Below are positions 28,954 to 38,313 of a DNA stretch of 64,000 nucleotides, piece by piece. Every line of letters starts with the position of its first letter. The first letter of the stretch is position 1. The notes under the pieces were generated by a model. The model was not told the DNA's origin. It did not search any database and saw only the letters and a program-made list of their open reading frames with translations. This stretch comes from Pseudomonadota bacterium (GTDB lineage Bacteria; Pseudomonadota; Gammaproteobacteria; Xanthomonadales; Xanthomonadaceae): NCBI GenBank assembly GCA_018242425.1, contig JAFEBX010000011.1, forward strand, positions 389,134 to 453,133, written 5' to 3'. A program made the translations under genes and the position numbers.

Positions 28954-29849
28954 CGGGCCGATCGCACGAAGACCAGATCGATCGCACGGTCCATCGAAAT
29001 ATTGCCGGCGCGGAACTGCTGCACCCGCTTGTCGACCGGCTTGCCACCGGTCATGCAAGTGGCGAGGAAATCGCCGCCGGTATCCACCCGCAAGGTGAAA
29101 TCCTGGGCACCGGGACGCCAGCCGCGGCTGCCGGCGATGCGATAGCGCAAGCCGGTCCACTCGACGCCATTGCCGGCATCGAGCGACTTCACCACCGCCT
29201 GTCGCCCTTCATCCATGCATGAGGCTTCGCCGACGCGCTGGATCGCCTGCGATGGATTGATGGCGTTTTCGCCCGTTGTTGCCGGCACGTAACTGTGGCG
29301 AATCGTCACCGCGCGCCCCGGCGCGAACCACTGGTCCCAGTTGTAGCTTTCACGCAACTGGAAGCGCGGGCGCCCCTGCCTGTCGAACCATGCGGCGGGC
29401 AAAGGCAACTTCCCCGCTGGCACCTGCCCGTCGCGCAGGAAGGCAATCAATTCCGCATCCTTCCAGCCCATCGTCGCGATTCGCCATGCGATGTCCTTGT
29501 CGCCGAGCATCACCGTCAATTTGCGCGCCGGCTTGATCGCCATGCCGTTCACCGCGAAGCGCAGATCGCGAATCCCGTTCTCCGAATCCTTCTGCTGCAC
29601 ATGCATCGCCGGCATGGTGAAGATCACGGGAACGAACTGCTTGTCCTTCGACGTTCCCGTGAACACGTCCTCGACCACGATGCGTTGCCGCGAGATCGTC
29701 AGCGTTTCCTTGTCGAGGCGGATATCGGCCTTGCGCCGCAACGCGATCCCGGGATTGATGTCACCGGGCAGTCCGTCCGCGGCAAACGCCACCGATGCCG
29801 AAAGGGAAACCACGCAGATCGCCGTCCAGCGCATCGTGTTGCGGATCAT
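28941..29849 (-). CDS. Exported protein of unknown function (DUF4424-like)
   Basis: This encodes 302 residues from MIRNTMRW; an alternative start five codons later would keep the whole signal peptide (ICVVSLSASVAFAADG). Mature features are an early ADIRLDKETLTISRQRIVVEDVF segment written here only in part, and WFAPGRAVTIRHSYVPATTG near the middle, similar to the DUF4424 layout where a secreted beta-rich protein is found. Function is unknown. Its 3' end overlaps the Lrp gene tail-to-tail by 13 bases. Confidence 0.7.
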   Translation of the reverse strand: MIRNTMRWTAICVVSLSASVAFAADGLPGDINPGIALRRKADIRLDKETLTISRQRIVVEDVFTGTSKDKQFVPVIFTMPAMHVQQKDSENGIRDLRFAVNGMAIKPARKLTVMLGDKDIAWRIATMGWKDAELIAFLRDGQVPAGKLPLPAAWFDRQGRPRFQLRESYNWDQWFAPGRAVTIRHSYVPATTGENAINPSQAIQRVGEASCMDEGRQAVVKSLDAGNGVEWTGLRYRIAGSRGWRPGAQDFTLRVDTGGDFLATCMTGGKPVDKRVQQFRAGNISMDRAIDLVFVRSARQSP

Positions 29850-29885
29850 CGCGGCCTCGTCGTCATCACCAGCCACAAGGGTAAA

Positions 29886-30290
29886 TCACAAGGCATCGAT
29901 ATCGCCCAGCGCCCGGATCAGCCGCCGCGCACGCTTGTCCGGCCGCCCCTCGGGTGGCGAATAGCCGGCACGCGCCGCAGCCGCGGTGGCACGCGCCTCC
30001 TTGCGCGCGGCAATCGACTCGGGATCCTCGGCATACAACGCCTGCGCCACGCTGGCCGGACCGCGCTGCTCGCTCAGGCCTTGCACCGTGACTGCGAAGA
30101 CTTCCTCGCCACGCGTGACCTGCAAGCGTTCGCCGGTGCGCACCACCCGCGATGGCTTGGCGCGCTGGCCATCCACCTCGACGCGACCGACCTCGATCGC
30201 CTGCTTCGCCAGCGATCGCGTCCTGAAGAACCGTGCCGCCCACAACCAGATATCGAGGCGAACACCCGCCGGTGCGTCATCGCCTGTCAT
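29886..30290 (-). CDS. hslR: Hsp15-type S4-domain RNA-binding protein
   Basis: This encodes 134 residues. The S4 domain spans about residues 11-70 (VRLDIWLWAARFFRTRSLAK, then VGRVEVDGQRAKPSRVVRTGE). A basic C-terminal helix (SIAARKEARATAAAARAG) follows. Hsp15 binds 50S subunits carrying a stalled nascent chain and helps ribosome rescue. The start MTGDDAPAGVRLD was chosen because the longer upstream frame overlaps the divergent MATE gene. Start codons of the two genes are 45 bases apart. Confidence 0.9.
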   Translation of the reverse strand: MTGDDAPAGVRLDIWLWAARFFRTRSLAKQAIEVGRVEVDGQRAKPSRVVRTGERLQVTRGEEVFAVTVQGLSEQRGPASVAQALYAEDPESIAARKEARATAAAARAGYSPPEGRPDKRARRLIRALGDIDAL

Positions 30291-30334
30291 GCCACGGCCA
30301 CCCGCTGCACCTGCAGTTTTGCGATCATCCTGCA

Positions 30335-31840
30335 ATGAACCAACCCGATTCCGATTCGCCGACACCTGCCGCAGCATCCGCGCCGGCGCGTCCGGCGTCA
30401 ACCACGCGCGACCTGACCACCGGCCCCATCGCCGGCACGTTGCTGAAATTCGCGCTACCGATCCTCGCCGGCAACGTGTTGCAATCGCTCAACGGCTCGG
30501 TCAACGCGGTCTGGGTCGGGCGCTTCCTCGGCGAGGACGCGCTTACGGCCGCCGCGAATGCCAACAGCATCCTGTTCTTCCTGATCGGATCGGTGTTCGG
30601 CATCGGCATGGCCGCGACCATCCTGATCGCACAGGCAAGCGGCGCACGCAACCTCGAACAGGCGCGCCGCGTCATCGGCACCAGCGCGACCTTCTTCATC
30701 ATCGTCTCGCTGGCGATCGCCGTGCTCGGCCTGCCGTTCGCACGACACATCCTCGCTGCGATGGGCACGCCCGCGTCAGCACTGCCGCTGGCGGAAGACT
30801 ATCTGCGCATCATCTTCCTGGCAGTGCCGTTCCTCTATCTGTTCTCCTGGGTCAGCGCGATCCTGCGCGGCGCCGGCGATACCCGCACGCCATTCGCCTT
30901 CCTGCTGCTCGCGGTCGCGCTCGACATCATCTTCAATCCGCTGCTGATCTTCGGCATCGGCCCGTTCCCGAAACTCGGCATCGCCGGTTCCGCACTGTCC
31001 ACCCTGATCGCCAATGCGGTGAGCCTGGCGGCGCTGCTGTGGTGGTTGCGACGCAAGGATCATCACCTGTGGATCGAATGGAAGGAACGCGCGCTGTTCA
31101 AGCCCGATCCCGCGATCCTGCGCGCATTGATCGTCAAGGGCGTGCCGATGGGCCTGCAGATGGTGGTGATCTCGCTGGCGATGATCGCGATGATCGGCAT
31201 GGTCAACAGCCATGGCATCGACGTCACCGCAGGCTACGGGGCCGCCGGCCAGTTGTGGACCTACGTCCAGATGCCGGCGATGGCGATCGGTGCCGCGTGC
31301 TCGTCGATGGCCGCCCAGAACGTCGGCGCCGGCAACTGGTCGCGCGTCGACGCCACCGCGCGCGTCGGCACGCTGTTCAACTTCCTCCTGACCGGGATCC
31401 TGATCGCGCCGATCATCCTGTTCGACCACGCCACCCTGTCGTTGTTCCTGCCGCAGGGCAGTCCGTCGATCGAGATCGCGCGCCACCTCAACCACATCGC
31501 GATCTGGGCCTTCATGTTCTTTGGCGTCACCATGGTCCTCTCCGGCGTGGTGCGCTCCACCGGTGCGGTGATGCCACCGTTGCTGATCCTGACCTTTGCC
31601 TTGTGGGGCATTCGCGTGCCGTTCGCGAAATGGCTGCAGCCATCGCTGGGCGTCGATGCGATCTGGTGGAGTTTCCCCGCGAGTTCGGTGTGCTCGATGC
31701 TGATGTCGATCGCGTATTACCGCTGGGGTCGCTGGCGCCAGGCGAAGATGCTGCAACAGCCGGCACCGGTCGCGGTTCCCGCCGAAGTGCCATCGGAAGC
31801 ACCGACGCTGGTGGCCGACCAGCCGCCCGTCAACGACTGA
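30335..31840 (+). CDS. MATE family efflux transporter
   Basis: This encodes 501 residues with about 12 membrane segments. After a Pro/Ala/Ser-rich cytoplasmic lead, TTGPIAGTLLKFALPILAG opens the first MATE repeat and VKGVPMGLQMVVISLAMIAM the second. MATE proteins export cationic drugs and metabolites using sodium or proton gradients. The protein ends with an Ala/Pro/Val-rich tail. It converges with an MFS gene whose stop is six bases away. Confidence 0.93.
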   Translation: MNQPDSDSPTPAAASAPARPASTTRDLTTGPIAGTLLKFALPILAGNVLQSLNGSVNAVWVGRFLGEDALTAAANANSILFFLIGSVFGIGMAATILIAQASGARNLEQARRVIGTSATFFIIVSLAIAVLGLPFARHILAAMGTPASALPLAEDYLRIIFLAVPFLYLFSWVSAILRGAGDTRTPFAFLLLAVALDIIFNPLLIFGIGPFPKLGIAGSALSTLIANAVSLAALLWWLRRKDHHLWIEWKERALFKPDPAILRALIVKGVPMGLQMVVISLAMIAMIGMVNSHGIDVTAGYGAAGQLWTYVQMPAMAIGAACSSMAAQNVGAGNWSRVDATARVGTLFNFLLTGILIAPIILFDHATLSLFLPQGSPSIEIARHLNHIAIWAFMFFGVTMVLSGVVRSTGAVMPPLLILTFALWGIRVPFAKWLQPSLGVDAIWWSFPASSVCSMLMSIAYYRWGRWRQAKMLQQPAPVAVPAEVPSEAPTLVADQPPVND

Positions 31841-31846
31841 CCACGC

Positions 31847-33277
31847 TCACATCGCCGGTCGCTGCTCCACCTTCGGATCGGCGACTTCCTTGCCCGCACG
31901 CGCGCGTCCCGCCATGTCGGCGCCGGCCTCCGCGTGCAAGCGCCACATCATCAACGCGGACAGTCCCGAGAACAGCGCCATCATCGGGAACGCGAAATAG
32001 AAGTTCTGCACGTCCACGGTGGGGACGTGGCGCAGCCAGCCACACAGCTGCAAGACGAACCCGGCGACTGCGACACCGGCGCTCACCGACAGCTGCTGCA
32101 TCATCGCCGCGAGGCTGCTGGCCTGGCTGATGCGCGGCTGCTCGACGTCGGCATAGCTGACGGCGTTGAGGCTGGTGAACTGCAGGGATCGCACGCAACC
32201 ACCGACTAGCAACACGGTCATCATCAAAAGATGCGGCGTCGACGGACGGAACAATCCCATCACCGCCAGCGACACCGCCGACAGCAGTGCATTGAACACC
32301 AGCACGCGACGGAAGCCCCAGCGACGAATGATCCATGCCGCGATCGTCTTCATGAACATCGAACCGACTGCGGACACGAAGGTCAGCCCACCCGACTGCA
32401 GCGGACTCAGTCCGAAACCGACCTGCAGCATCAATGGCAGCAGGAATGGCGTCGCACCCACGCCGATACGAAACAGGCTGCCGCCGAGCACGCCGGCGCG
32501 GAAGGTCGGGATGCGGAACAACGCCAGGTCCAGCAGCGGATGCTCCACTCGCCGCGCATGCAAGGCGTAACCGGCGAGTGCCGCGAGCCCCAGCAGCAAT
32601 GTCGCCGTCGCCGCCCACGCCGGGACCTCGAGGTGGCCGAGCGTGGAGAACCCGAACATCGCCAGCGCAAGCCCGAAGCCCGACAGCAGGAATCCGCGCC
32701 AGTCGAGCGGCCGCACCGGTTCTTTCAGTACCGGAATATGGCGCCATGCCAACGCGATGCCGAGCGCACCCATCGGCAGGTTGATCAGGAAGATCCAGCT
32801 CCAGTGGAAATAGGTGGTGATGAAGCCGCCCAGCGGTGGCCCCATCACCGGCCCGACCAGCGCCGGGACCGTCAGCCAGCTCAACGCCTGCACAAGTTCC
32901 GACTTGTCGATCGTGCGCAACAGCACCAGCCGTCCGACCGGCACCATCATCGCCCCGCCCATGCCCTGGATGAAGCGCGCCAACACCATCCACTCCAGCG
33001 AGGGACTGATCGCGCAGCCGACCGACCCCAGCAGGAATACCGCGATCGCACTCATGAAGGTGACGCGCGCACCGAAACGGTCGGCCACCCAGCCGCTGAC
33101 CGGAATGAACACCGCCAGCGCCAGCAGATAGGTCGTGAGGACGAGCTTCAGCGAAATCGGATCGACGCCGTAGTCGTGCGCGATCGCCGGCAACGCCGTC
33201 GACAGCACCGTCGAGTCCATGTTCTCGATGAACAGGGCACAGGCGACGATCAGCGGCAGGCGGCGCGATGCCTTCAT
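31847..33277 (-). CDS. MFS transporter, DHA2 (EmrB/QacA-like) family
   Basis: This encodes 476 residues from MKASRRLPLIVACALFIENM. The first helix motif ENMDSTVLSTALPAIA and the loop motif GWVADRFGARVTF are those of DHA2 drug:proton antiporters, and about 14 membrane segments can be counted. No membrane-fusion partner is adjacent, so it may work alone, unlike the emrAB-type operon at 38-43 kb. A longer upstream frame would give an extra 13 residues; the chosen start directly precedes the first helix. Confidence 0.9.
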   Translation of the reverse strand: MKASRRLPLIVACALFIENMDSTVLSTALPAIAHDYGVDPISLKLVLTTYLLALAVFIPVSGWVADRFGARVTFMSAIAVFLLGSVGCAISPSLEWMVLARFIQGMGGAMMVPVGRLVLLRTIDKSELVQALSWLTVPALVGPVMGPPLGGFITTYFHWSWIFLINLPMGALGIALAWRHIPVLKEPVRPLDWRGFLLSGFGLALAMFGFSTLGHLEVPAWAATATLLLGLAALAGYALHARRVEHPLLDLALFRIPTFRAGVLGGSLFRIGVGATPFLLPLMLQVGFGLSPLQSGGLTFVSAVGSMFMKTIAAWIIRRWGFRRVLVFNALLSAVSLAVMGLFRPSTPHLLMMTVLLVGGCVRSLQFTSLNAVSYADVEQPRISQASSLAAMMQQLSVSAGVAVAGFVLQLCGWLRHVPTVDVQNFYFAFPMMALFSGLSALMMWRLHAEAGADMAGRARAGKEVADPKVEQRPAM

Positions 33278-33313
33278 CGCCCCGATCCTCTCATCATCGA
33301 TGTCGCGCAAATG

Positions 33314-33338
33314 CAAACGGCCGCCCTGGGGCGGCCGT
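33314..33338 (-). terminator. Terminator after rplS
   Basis: ACGGCCGCC and GGCGGCCGT form a 9 bp stem with a 4-base loop, followed on the minus strand by TTTGCATTTG. It stands about 24 bases after the rplS stop. Confidence 0.7.
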
Positions 33339-33361
33339 CGTGCGCATCACGCATGGCGTGA

Positions 33362-33775
33362 TTATTCGCCAGCGGCTTCTGCAGCCTTGGCTTCGGCCTT
33401 GGCCTTGGCGACCGCGGCCAGATCCTCGCGGATACGGGCAGCCTTGCCTTCCAGTCCACGCAGGTAGTACAGCTTGGCGGAACGCACGTCGCCGCGACGC
33501 TTCACCTTCACCGACTCGATGACCGGGCTGAACGACTGGAACACGCGCTCCACGCCGTAGCCGTGCGAGATCTTGCGGACGGTGAACGAGGAGTTCAGGC
33601 CGGCGTTCTTGCGGGCGATGACCACGCCTTCATAGGCCTGCACGCGCTCGCGGTTGCCTTCCTTCACCTTGACGTTGACGATCACGGTGTCGCCGGGACC
33701 GAATTCCGGCAGCGCGCGACCCGCCTGGGCGGTTTCGAATTCGTTGATCAGGTTGCTCAGCGAGGACTTGCTCAT
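33362..33775 (-). CDS. rplS: 50S ribosomal protein L19
   Basis: This encodes 137 residues starting [17 protein letters not shown]. The L19 core [20 protein letters not shown] and [20 protein letters not shown] are clear. It has an Ala/Lys/Glu-rich C-terminal extension ([15 protein letters not shown]) beyond the usual length of about 115, common in related genera. L19 sits at the 30S-50S interface. It is last of the rpsP-rimM-trmD-rplS group but has its own TATAAT-type promoter upstream. Confidence 0.98.
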   Translation of the reverse strand: MSKSSLSNLINEFETAQAGRALPEFGPGDTVIVNVKVKEGNRERVQAYEGVVIARKNAGLNSSFTVRKISHGYGVERVFQSFSPVIESVKVKRRGDVRSAKLYYLRGLEGKAARIREDLAAVAKAKAEAKAAEAAGE

Positions 33776-33844
33776 GGTGACACCGTTGTTCTGTAGTTAT
33801 TCTGGAGCGCGACACCCGAACGGGTCCGCGGCGGTAAGCCCGTC

Positions 33845-33850
33845 ATTATA
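33845..33850 (-). promoter_or_regulatory. -10 element upstream of rplS
   Basis: A perfect TATAAT on the minus strand lies about 70 bases before the rplS ATG, in the gap after trmD. No good -35 is visible at 16-18 bases. It would give a leader of about 60 bases containing a small ACCCG/CGGGT hairpin. Confidence 0.5.
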
Positions 33851-33893
33851 GGACGATTCCGAATCACTGCGCTACCCCTGCCCGCAGGATCGG

Positions 33894-34628
33894 TCAGGGC
33901 TCCAGCCCGTGCCCGCGCAGGAAGGCCAGGTCGGCCGCGGTCAGGCCGGCGCCTGCCAGCAGGTCCGGGCGCCGTTGCGCCGTCCGCAGCAGGGATTGCT
34001 GGCGACGCCAGCGGGCGATTTCGGCGTGATGGCCGGACAGCAGCACCTCCGGCACCTCGCCCAGGGCATGGCTGACCGGCTTGGTGTAGTGCGGGCAGTC
34101 CAGCAGCCCATCCTCGAAACTGTCCTGGGCCGCCGATTCGGCATCATTGAGGGCGCCATCCTGCAGTCGGGCCACGGCGTCGACCACCACCGCCGCGGCC
34201 AGCTCGCCGCCGGACAGGACGTAGTCGCCGATCGAGATTTCCTCGTCGACGCGGGCTTCGACCAGGCGCTCGTCGACGCCTTCGTAACGACCGCAAAGCA
34301 ATGCCAGTCGCGGCATCGCCGCCAGTTCGCGCACGCGCGACTGCGTCAGCGGGCGACCTTGCGGACTGAGATAGATCACATGCGCCTTGGCTGCATCATC
34401 GGCCTGCATGGCATCGAGCGTCGCCAGCAGCGGGTCAATCATCATCACCATGCCCGGACCGCCACCGAAGGTGCGGTCATCGACGCGACGATAGTTGCCC
34501 TCGGCGTGATCACGCGGATTCCAGCCATGCAACGACAGCAACCCGCGTTCCTGCGCGCGCCCGACCACGCCGAAGCCGGCGCATTGCGCGACGAATTCGG
34601 GAAACAGGCTGATGATGTCGATGCGCAT
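33894..34628 (-). CDS. trmD: tRNA (guanine(37)-N1)-methyltransferase TrmD
   Basis: This encodes 244 residues from [20 protein letters not shown]. The trefoil-knot SAM site is represented by [33 protein letters not shown] and [16 protein letters not shown]. TrmD methylates G37 next to the anticodon and prevents +1 frameshifting; it is essential. It lies eight bases downstream of rimM. Confidence 0.98.
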   Translation of the reverse strand: MRIDIISLFPEFVAQCAGFGVVGRAQERGLLSLHGWNPRDHAEGNYRRVDDRTFGGGPGMVMMIDPLLATLDAMQADDAAKAHVIYLSPQGRPLTQSRVRELAAMPRLALLCGRYEGVDERLVEARVDEEISIGDYVLSGGELAAAVVVDAVARLQDGALNDAESAAQDSFEDGLLDCPHYTKPVSHALGEVPEVLLSGHHAEIARWRRQQSLLRTAQRRPDLLAGAGLTAADLAFLRGHGLEP

Positions 34629-34636
34629 GGCGCGAC

Positions 34637-35149
34637 TCAGAAGTCCGGGTCCCAATCGACCGTGATGCGATTCGCGTCGAAATCCACGGACGTCACGTAG
34701 TCGGGTTCCTTGAACGGGATCATGCGCTCGCGCTCGCCTTCCACCACCAGCACGTCGTTGACGCCAGTGGAAAAGAGATGGGAGACGCGGCCAAGCACGA
34801 CGCCTTCGGTCGTCACGACTTCAAGGCCTTCGAGGTCGATCCAGTAGTACTCGCCCGCTGCCGGCGGCGGCAGCACGGAACGCGGAACGTAGAGCTCGGA
34901 ACCGCGCAGGGCTTCGGCGCTGTCGCGATCCTCGATGCCCGGAATCGTCATCACCAGGCCCTTGCTGGAGACGCGACCACGCGCGCCTTCCAGTTCGCGT
35001 TCGTTGCCGCGCCCGTCACGCAGGGTGATCGGCGCATATTTCAGCAACGCCTGCGGCGGCTCGCTGAAGGATTCGACTTTCAGTTCGCCACGCACACCAA
35101 AGGCGCCATGCACCCTGCCAATGAGGATGCGGCGCCCGGTGTCGTTCAT
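34637..35149 (-). CDS. rimM: Ribosome maturation factor RimM
   Basis: This encodes 170 residues from [21 protein letters not shown]. The N-terminal beta-barrel and the C-terminal PRC-barrel ([20 protein letters not shown]) are present. RimM binds S19 and is needed for 16S rRNA processing in 30S assembly. A start seven codons upstream is possible. It lies between rpsP and trmD. Confidence 0.96.
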   Translation of the reverse strand: MNDTGRRILIGRVHGAFGVRGELKVESFSEPPQALLKYAPITLRDGRGNERELEGARGRVSSKGLVMTIPGIEDRDSAEALRGSELYVPRSVLPPPAAGEYYWIDLEGLEVVTTEGVVLGRVSHLFSTGVNDVLVVEGERERMIPFKEPDYVTSVDFDANRITVDWDPDF

Positions 35150-35186
35150 GTGCGGAATCGCCGCGCGCATCGCGCGCGGCAGGCCA

Positions 35187-35444
35187 TCAGGCCGCGGCAG
35201 CCGGCTTGGCGGCTTCCTTGTACAGCGCGCCGACCTTTTCGGTCATCTGCGCGCCGCGCTCGATCCAGAACTTGACGCGCTCGACGTCGAGCTCGACGCG
35301 CTTGTCCTGGCCGGAAGCGATCGGGTTGAAGTAACCGACGCGCTCGATGTTGCGGCCGTCGCGGGCGCTGCGGCTGTCGGTGACGATGATGTGGTAGAAG
35401 GGACGCTTCTTGGCGCCGCCGCGGGTAAGGCGAATCTTGACCAT
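35187..35444 (-). CDS. rpsP: 30S ribosomal protein S16
   Basis: This encodes 85 residues, [20 protein letters not shown] onward, with the family motif [13 protein letters not shown]16 is an early assembly protein of the 30S body. It heads the rpsP-rimM-trmD-rplS group. An extended -10 promoter lies about 50 bases upstream. Confidence 0.98.
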   Translation of the reverse strand: MVKIRLTRGGAKKRPFYHIIVTDSRSARDGRNIERVGYFNPIASGQDKRVELDVERVKFWIERGAQMTEKVGALYKEAAKPAAAA

Positions 35445-35492
35445 GGTTTGCTCTGTGTTGCCCAGCTGCCGGAATGGCAGGGTAAGCCGGCA

Positions 35493-35501
35493 AGTATAGC
35501 A
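35493..35501 (-). promoter_or_regulatory. Extended -10 promoter of the rpsP operon
   Basis: TGCTATACT on the minus strand gives an extended -10 (TGn plus TATACT) in the gap between ffh and rpsP. The -35 zone overlaps the ffh stop and has no clear hexamer, as is common for extended -10 promoters. The leader would be about 40 bases. Confidence 0.6.
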
Positions 35502-35520
35502 GGATCGGCGCCGGGAGGCC

Positions 35521-36894
35521 TCAGCGCATCATCGGCGGCATTCCGCCGCGTCCGCCCATCATCCCGCTCAGGCCGCGCATCATGCCCTTCATGCCGCCGC
35601 GACCGATCTTGCCCATCATCTTTTCCATCTGCTGATACTGCTTCATCAGCTTGTTGACGTCCTGCGGCTGCAGGCCGGCACCACGGGCGATGCGGGCGCG
35701 ACGCGAACCGTTGAGCAGATCGGGATTGCGGCGTTCCTTCGGCGTCATCGACTTGATGATGGCCATCATCCGCGGGATCTCGCGACCGGTGATCTGATCC
35801 TTCACCTGGCCGGGGATCTGGCCCATGCCCGGCAGCTTGTCCATCAGTCCGTGCAGGCCGCCCATGTTCTGCATCTGCTCGAACTGGTCGTGCATGTCCT
35901 GGAGATCGAAGCGACGGCCCTTGGCGACCTTCTCGGCGAGCTTCTGCGCCTTTTCCTTGTCGACGTTGGCTTCCACCTGCTCGACCAGCGACAGCACGTC
36001 GCCCATGTCGAGGATGCGGCTGGCCGCGCGATCGGGATGGAAGACGTCGAGGCCGTCGGGCTTCTCGCCGATACCGACGAACTTGATCGGCTTGCCGGTG
36101 ATGTAGCGCACGCTCAGCACCGCGCCGCCGCGGGCGTCGCCGTCGGTCTTGGTCAACACGACGCCGGTGAGCGGCAGCGCTTCGTTGAATGCCTTGGCGG
36201 TATTGGCGGCGTCCTGGCCGGTCATCGAGTCGACGACGAACAGCGTCTCGACTGGATTCACCGCAGCGTGCAGCGCCTTGATCTCGTCCATCATCGCCTG
36301 GTCGATGGCGAGGCGGCCGGCGGTATCGACGATCAGCACGTCGGCGAAGGATTTCCTGGCGTCGTCGATCGCGGCACGGACGATCGCCTCGGGCTTTTGC
36401 CCGGCATCGGACGGGAAGAACGACACCCCGACCTGTTGCGCCAGCGTCTTCAGCTGTTCGATCGCGGCCGGACGATAGACGTCCGCGCTCACCACCATCA
36501 CCTTCTTCTTGCGCTTTTCCTTGAGGTGCTTGGCGAGCTTGCCGACGGTGGTGGTCTTGCCCGCGCCCTGCAGGCCGGCCATCAGGATCACCGCCGGCGC
36601 CGGCACGTTGAAATTCAGATCGACGCTTTGCGCGCCCATCGTGTTGGTGAGTTCGTCGCGCACCACCTTGACCAGCTGCTGGCCCGGCGTCAGCGACTTC
36701 ATCACTTCCTGGCCGAGCGCGCGCACCTTGATGCGCTGGATCAGCGCCTGCACCACCGGCAACGCGACGTCGGCCTCGAGCAACGCCACCCGCACTTCGC
36801 GCAGGGCTTCGCTGATGTTGGATTCGGTCAGGCGACCACGGCCGCGGATGCGGTTGATGGTGCCGGACAGGCGTTCGGTCAGCGATTCAAACAT
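35521..36894 (-). CDS. ffh: Signal recognition particle protein Ffh
   Basis: This encodes 457 residues from [20 protein letters not shown]. The N domain is followed by the G domain with [25 protein letters not shown] and [11 protein letters not shown]. The methionine-rich M domain closes the protein ([19 protein letters not shown]). With 4.5S RNA it targets nascent membrane proteins to FtsY. A -10 (TATACT) lies 33 bases before the ATG. Confidence 0.98.
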   Translation of the reverse strand: MFESLTERLSGTINRIRGRGRLTESNISEALREVRVALLEADVALPVVQALIQRIKVRALGQEVMKSLTPGQQLVKVVRDELTNTMGAQSVDLNFNVPAPAVILMAGLQGAGKTTTVGKLAKHLKEKRKKKVMVVSADVYRPAAIEQLKTLAQQVGVSFFPSDAGQKPEAIVRAAIDDARKSFADVLIVDTAGRLAIDQAMMDEIKALHAAVNPVETLFVVDSMTGQDAANTAKAFNEALPLTGVVLTKTDGDARGGAVLSVRYITGKPIKFVGIGEKPDGLDVFHPDRAASRILDMGDVLSLVEQVEANVDKEKAQKLAEKVAKGRRFDLQDMHDQFEQMQNMGGLHGLMDKLPGMGQIPGQVKDQITGREIPRMMAIIKSMTPKERRNPDLLNGSRRARIARGAGLQPQDVNKLMKQYQQMEKMMGKIGRGGMKGMMRGLSGMMGGRGGMPPMMR

Positions 36895-36926
36895 TGCAGT
36901 CTTCGGAGTGGTGCGGAAAGCCGCAA

Positions 36927-36932
36927 AGTATA
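36927..36932 (-). promoter_or_regulatory. -10 element of ffh
   Basis: TATACT on the minus strand would place the transcription start about 26 bases before the ffh ATG. No clear -35 is seen. Confidence 0.45.
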
Positions 36933-36987
36933 GACGCTGGCGCTCCCGGCCCATCCGGGCGGGGTCGACGCATGCGACACTGGCTGA

Positions 36988-37770
36988 ATGCTGCCGACCC
37001 TTGCTGCCGTCCTCTTCTACCTTGTCGCCACCGCAATGCTGGTGCGGGACGTCGCGCGCGGCAGCGGTGGGCGTGCCTGGATGTTGCCGGCCGCGCTCGC
37101 CGTGCTCGACCACGCCTGGCTGCACGTCGAGACCTGGCACGCTGGCGGGGCGCCGGACATGCATTTCTTCGCGGCGCTGTCGCTGGTGGCGCTGGGCATG
37201 GCGGCACTGACCACGTTGCTGGGCGCGCGCAAACGCATCCAGGCCATCGGAGTGGTGGTCTTCCCGCTGGCCGCGCTGTTCACCGCCTGCTACTCGGCCT
37301 ACGGGCACCCGCAGCCGCCGGCGATGACCTGGCAGGTGCAGCTGCACGCATGGCTGGGCCTGCTGGCCTACGCGACCCTCGCGGTCGCGGCGCTGCTGGC
37401 GACGTTGTTGTGGCTGCAGGAACGGGCCATGCGCAATCGTGAATTCCACGGCTGGATGCGCGCCCTGCCGCCGCTCACCGAACTGGAGTCGCTGCTGTTC
37501 CGGACGCTTGCAGTGGGCTTCCTGCTGCTGACCGCAGCGCTGCTGGCCGGGGTGCTGTTCGTCGGCAACCTGTTCCAGCAGCACCTGGTCCACAAGACCG
37601 TGCTGAGCCTGCTGTCCTGGGTGATCTTCGGCACCCTGCTCTTCGGCCGTCGCCGCTGGGGCTGGCGTGGCGCCCGGGCCGTGCGCTGGACCCTTGTGGC
37701 AATGGCGATCCTGCTGCTGGCCTTCTTCGGCAGCCAATTCGTGCTGGAACTCGTGCTCAAGCGCACCTGA
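36988..37770 (+). CDS. CcsA-family inner-membrane protein (YpjD-like)
   Basis: This encodes 260 residues with eight or so membrane segments. The conserved region LVHKTVLSLLSWVIFGTLLF with its His, plus WQVQLHAWLGLLAYATL with another His, is typical of the cytochrome c assembly (CcsA/HemX) superfamily, where such His residues bind haem. The YpjD/CorE-like members next to ffh in many gammaproteobacteria have no firm role. It is divergent from ffh, with 93 bases between. Confidence 0.87.
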   Translation: MLPTLAAVLFYLVATAMLVRDVARGSGGRAWMLPAALAVLDHAWLHVETWHAGGAPDMHFFAALSLVALGMAALTTLLGARKRIQAIGVVVFPLAALFTACYSAYGHPQPPAMTWQVQLHAWLGLLAYATLAVAALLATLLWLQERAMRNREFHGWMRALPPLTELESLLFRTLAVGFLLLTAALLAGVLFVGNLFQQHLVHKTVLSLLSWVIFGTLLFGRRRWGWRGARAVRWTLVAMAILLLAFFGSQFVLELVLKRT

Positions 37771-37793
37771 AGCTGAATGCGGAAAACGATTGC

Positions 37794-37810
37794 ATTGTTG
37801 TTGTAACAAT
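37794..37810. promoter_or_regulatory. Palindrome upstream of marR gene, probable operator
   Basis: ATTGTT-GTTGT-AACAAT is a perfect 6 bp inverted repeat with a 5-base centre, 45 bases before the marR-type start. The word ATTGCAT occurs three times in this AT-rich stretch (37789, 37812, 37827), so more than one regulator dimer may bind. Confidence 0.55.
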
Positions 37811-37817
37811 AATTGCA

Positions 37818-37846
37818 TTGACAACTATTGCATGGGCGAGCATGAT
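37818..37846 (+). promoter_or_regulatory. Probable promoter of the marR-efflux operon
   Basis: TTGACA (perfect -35), 17 bases, then CATGAT (four of six). The predicted start of transcription falls within a base or two of the marR ATG at 37855, and no Shine-Dalgarno sequence is present, so a leaderless message is possible. Confidence is limited by the weak -10. Confidence 0.45.
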
Positions 37847-37854
37847 GCCGCTCC

Positions 37855-38313
37855 ATGAATACGCGCCTCCTCTGTGCCGGTTCCTCGCTCGGCCTGCTGT
37901 TCCGGCAGGTTCGCGATGCCATGTGGCATGCCATGGAGACCGAACTGGAACGTCTGGGCCATGACCTGACCTTCAGCCAGTTCGTCACCCTCAAGAAGCT
38001 CGGGATGAGCGACGGCCACATCAGCGTCGGCGATCTCGCCCGCGCGGCCGAACTCAATCCCGGCGCGATGACCCGCCTGCTCGACAAGCTCGAGGAAAAA
38101 GGCCTGATCGTCCGCGCCAACGATCCCACCGATCGCCGCGCCCTGCGCATCCAGCTCACCGACGCCGGTCGCGCCATCTACGACCAGTGCAGCGCCTGCA
38201 GCGACCGCGTGCGCGAACGCGCGCTGTCCGGCATGAGCGAATCCGAATGCGAGCAGTTCATCGCCACCCTCGAACACGTCCGCACCAATCTTTCGAACAC
38301 GGAGTCAGCATGA
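37855..38313 (+). CDS. MarR family transcriptional regulator of efflux operon
   Basis: This encodes 152 residues. The winged helix reads VTLKKLGMSDGHISVGDLAR and LNPGAMTRLLDKLEEKGLI, ending in the wing DPTDRRALRIQLTDAGR. MarR/EmrR proteins repress drug-efflux operons and release DNA on binding phenolic or lipophilic compounds. The stop overlaps the start of the outer-membrane factor gene (ATGA), so it belongs to one operon with the pump it most likely controls. Confidence 0.93.
   Translation: MNTRLLCAGSSLGLLFRQVRDAMWHAMETELERLGHDLTFSQFVTLKKLGMSDGHISVGDLARAAELNPGAMTRLLDKLEEKGLIVRANDPTDRRALRIQLTDAGRAIYDQCSACSDRVRERALSGMSESECEQFIATLEHVRTNLSNTESA

Noticed and set aside
34637..35170. rimM start seven codons upstream of the chosen ATG
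   Set aside because: The extra residues (MRAAIPH) are not typical of RimM, whose conserved fold begins at the GRRILIGRV segment; the shorter start is preferred but not proven.
36935..36965. Hairpin in the ffh/ccsA-like gap (CCCGGCCCATCCGGGC)
   Set aside because: Pairing is short and imperfect, with no T-run, and it lies between divergent genes where a terminator is not expected.
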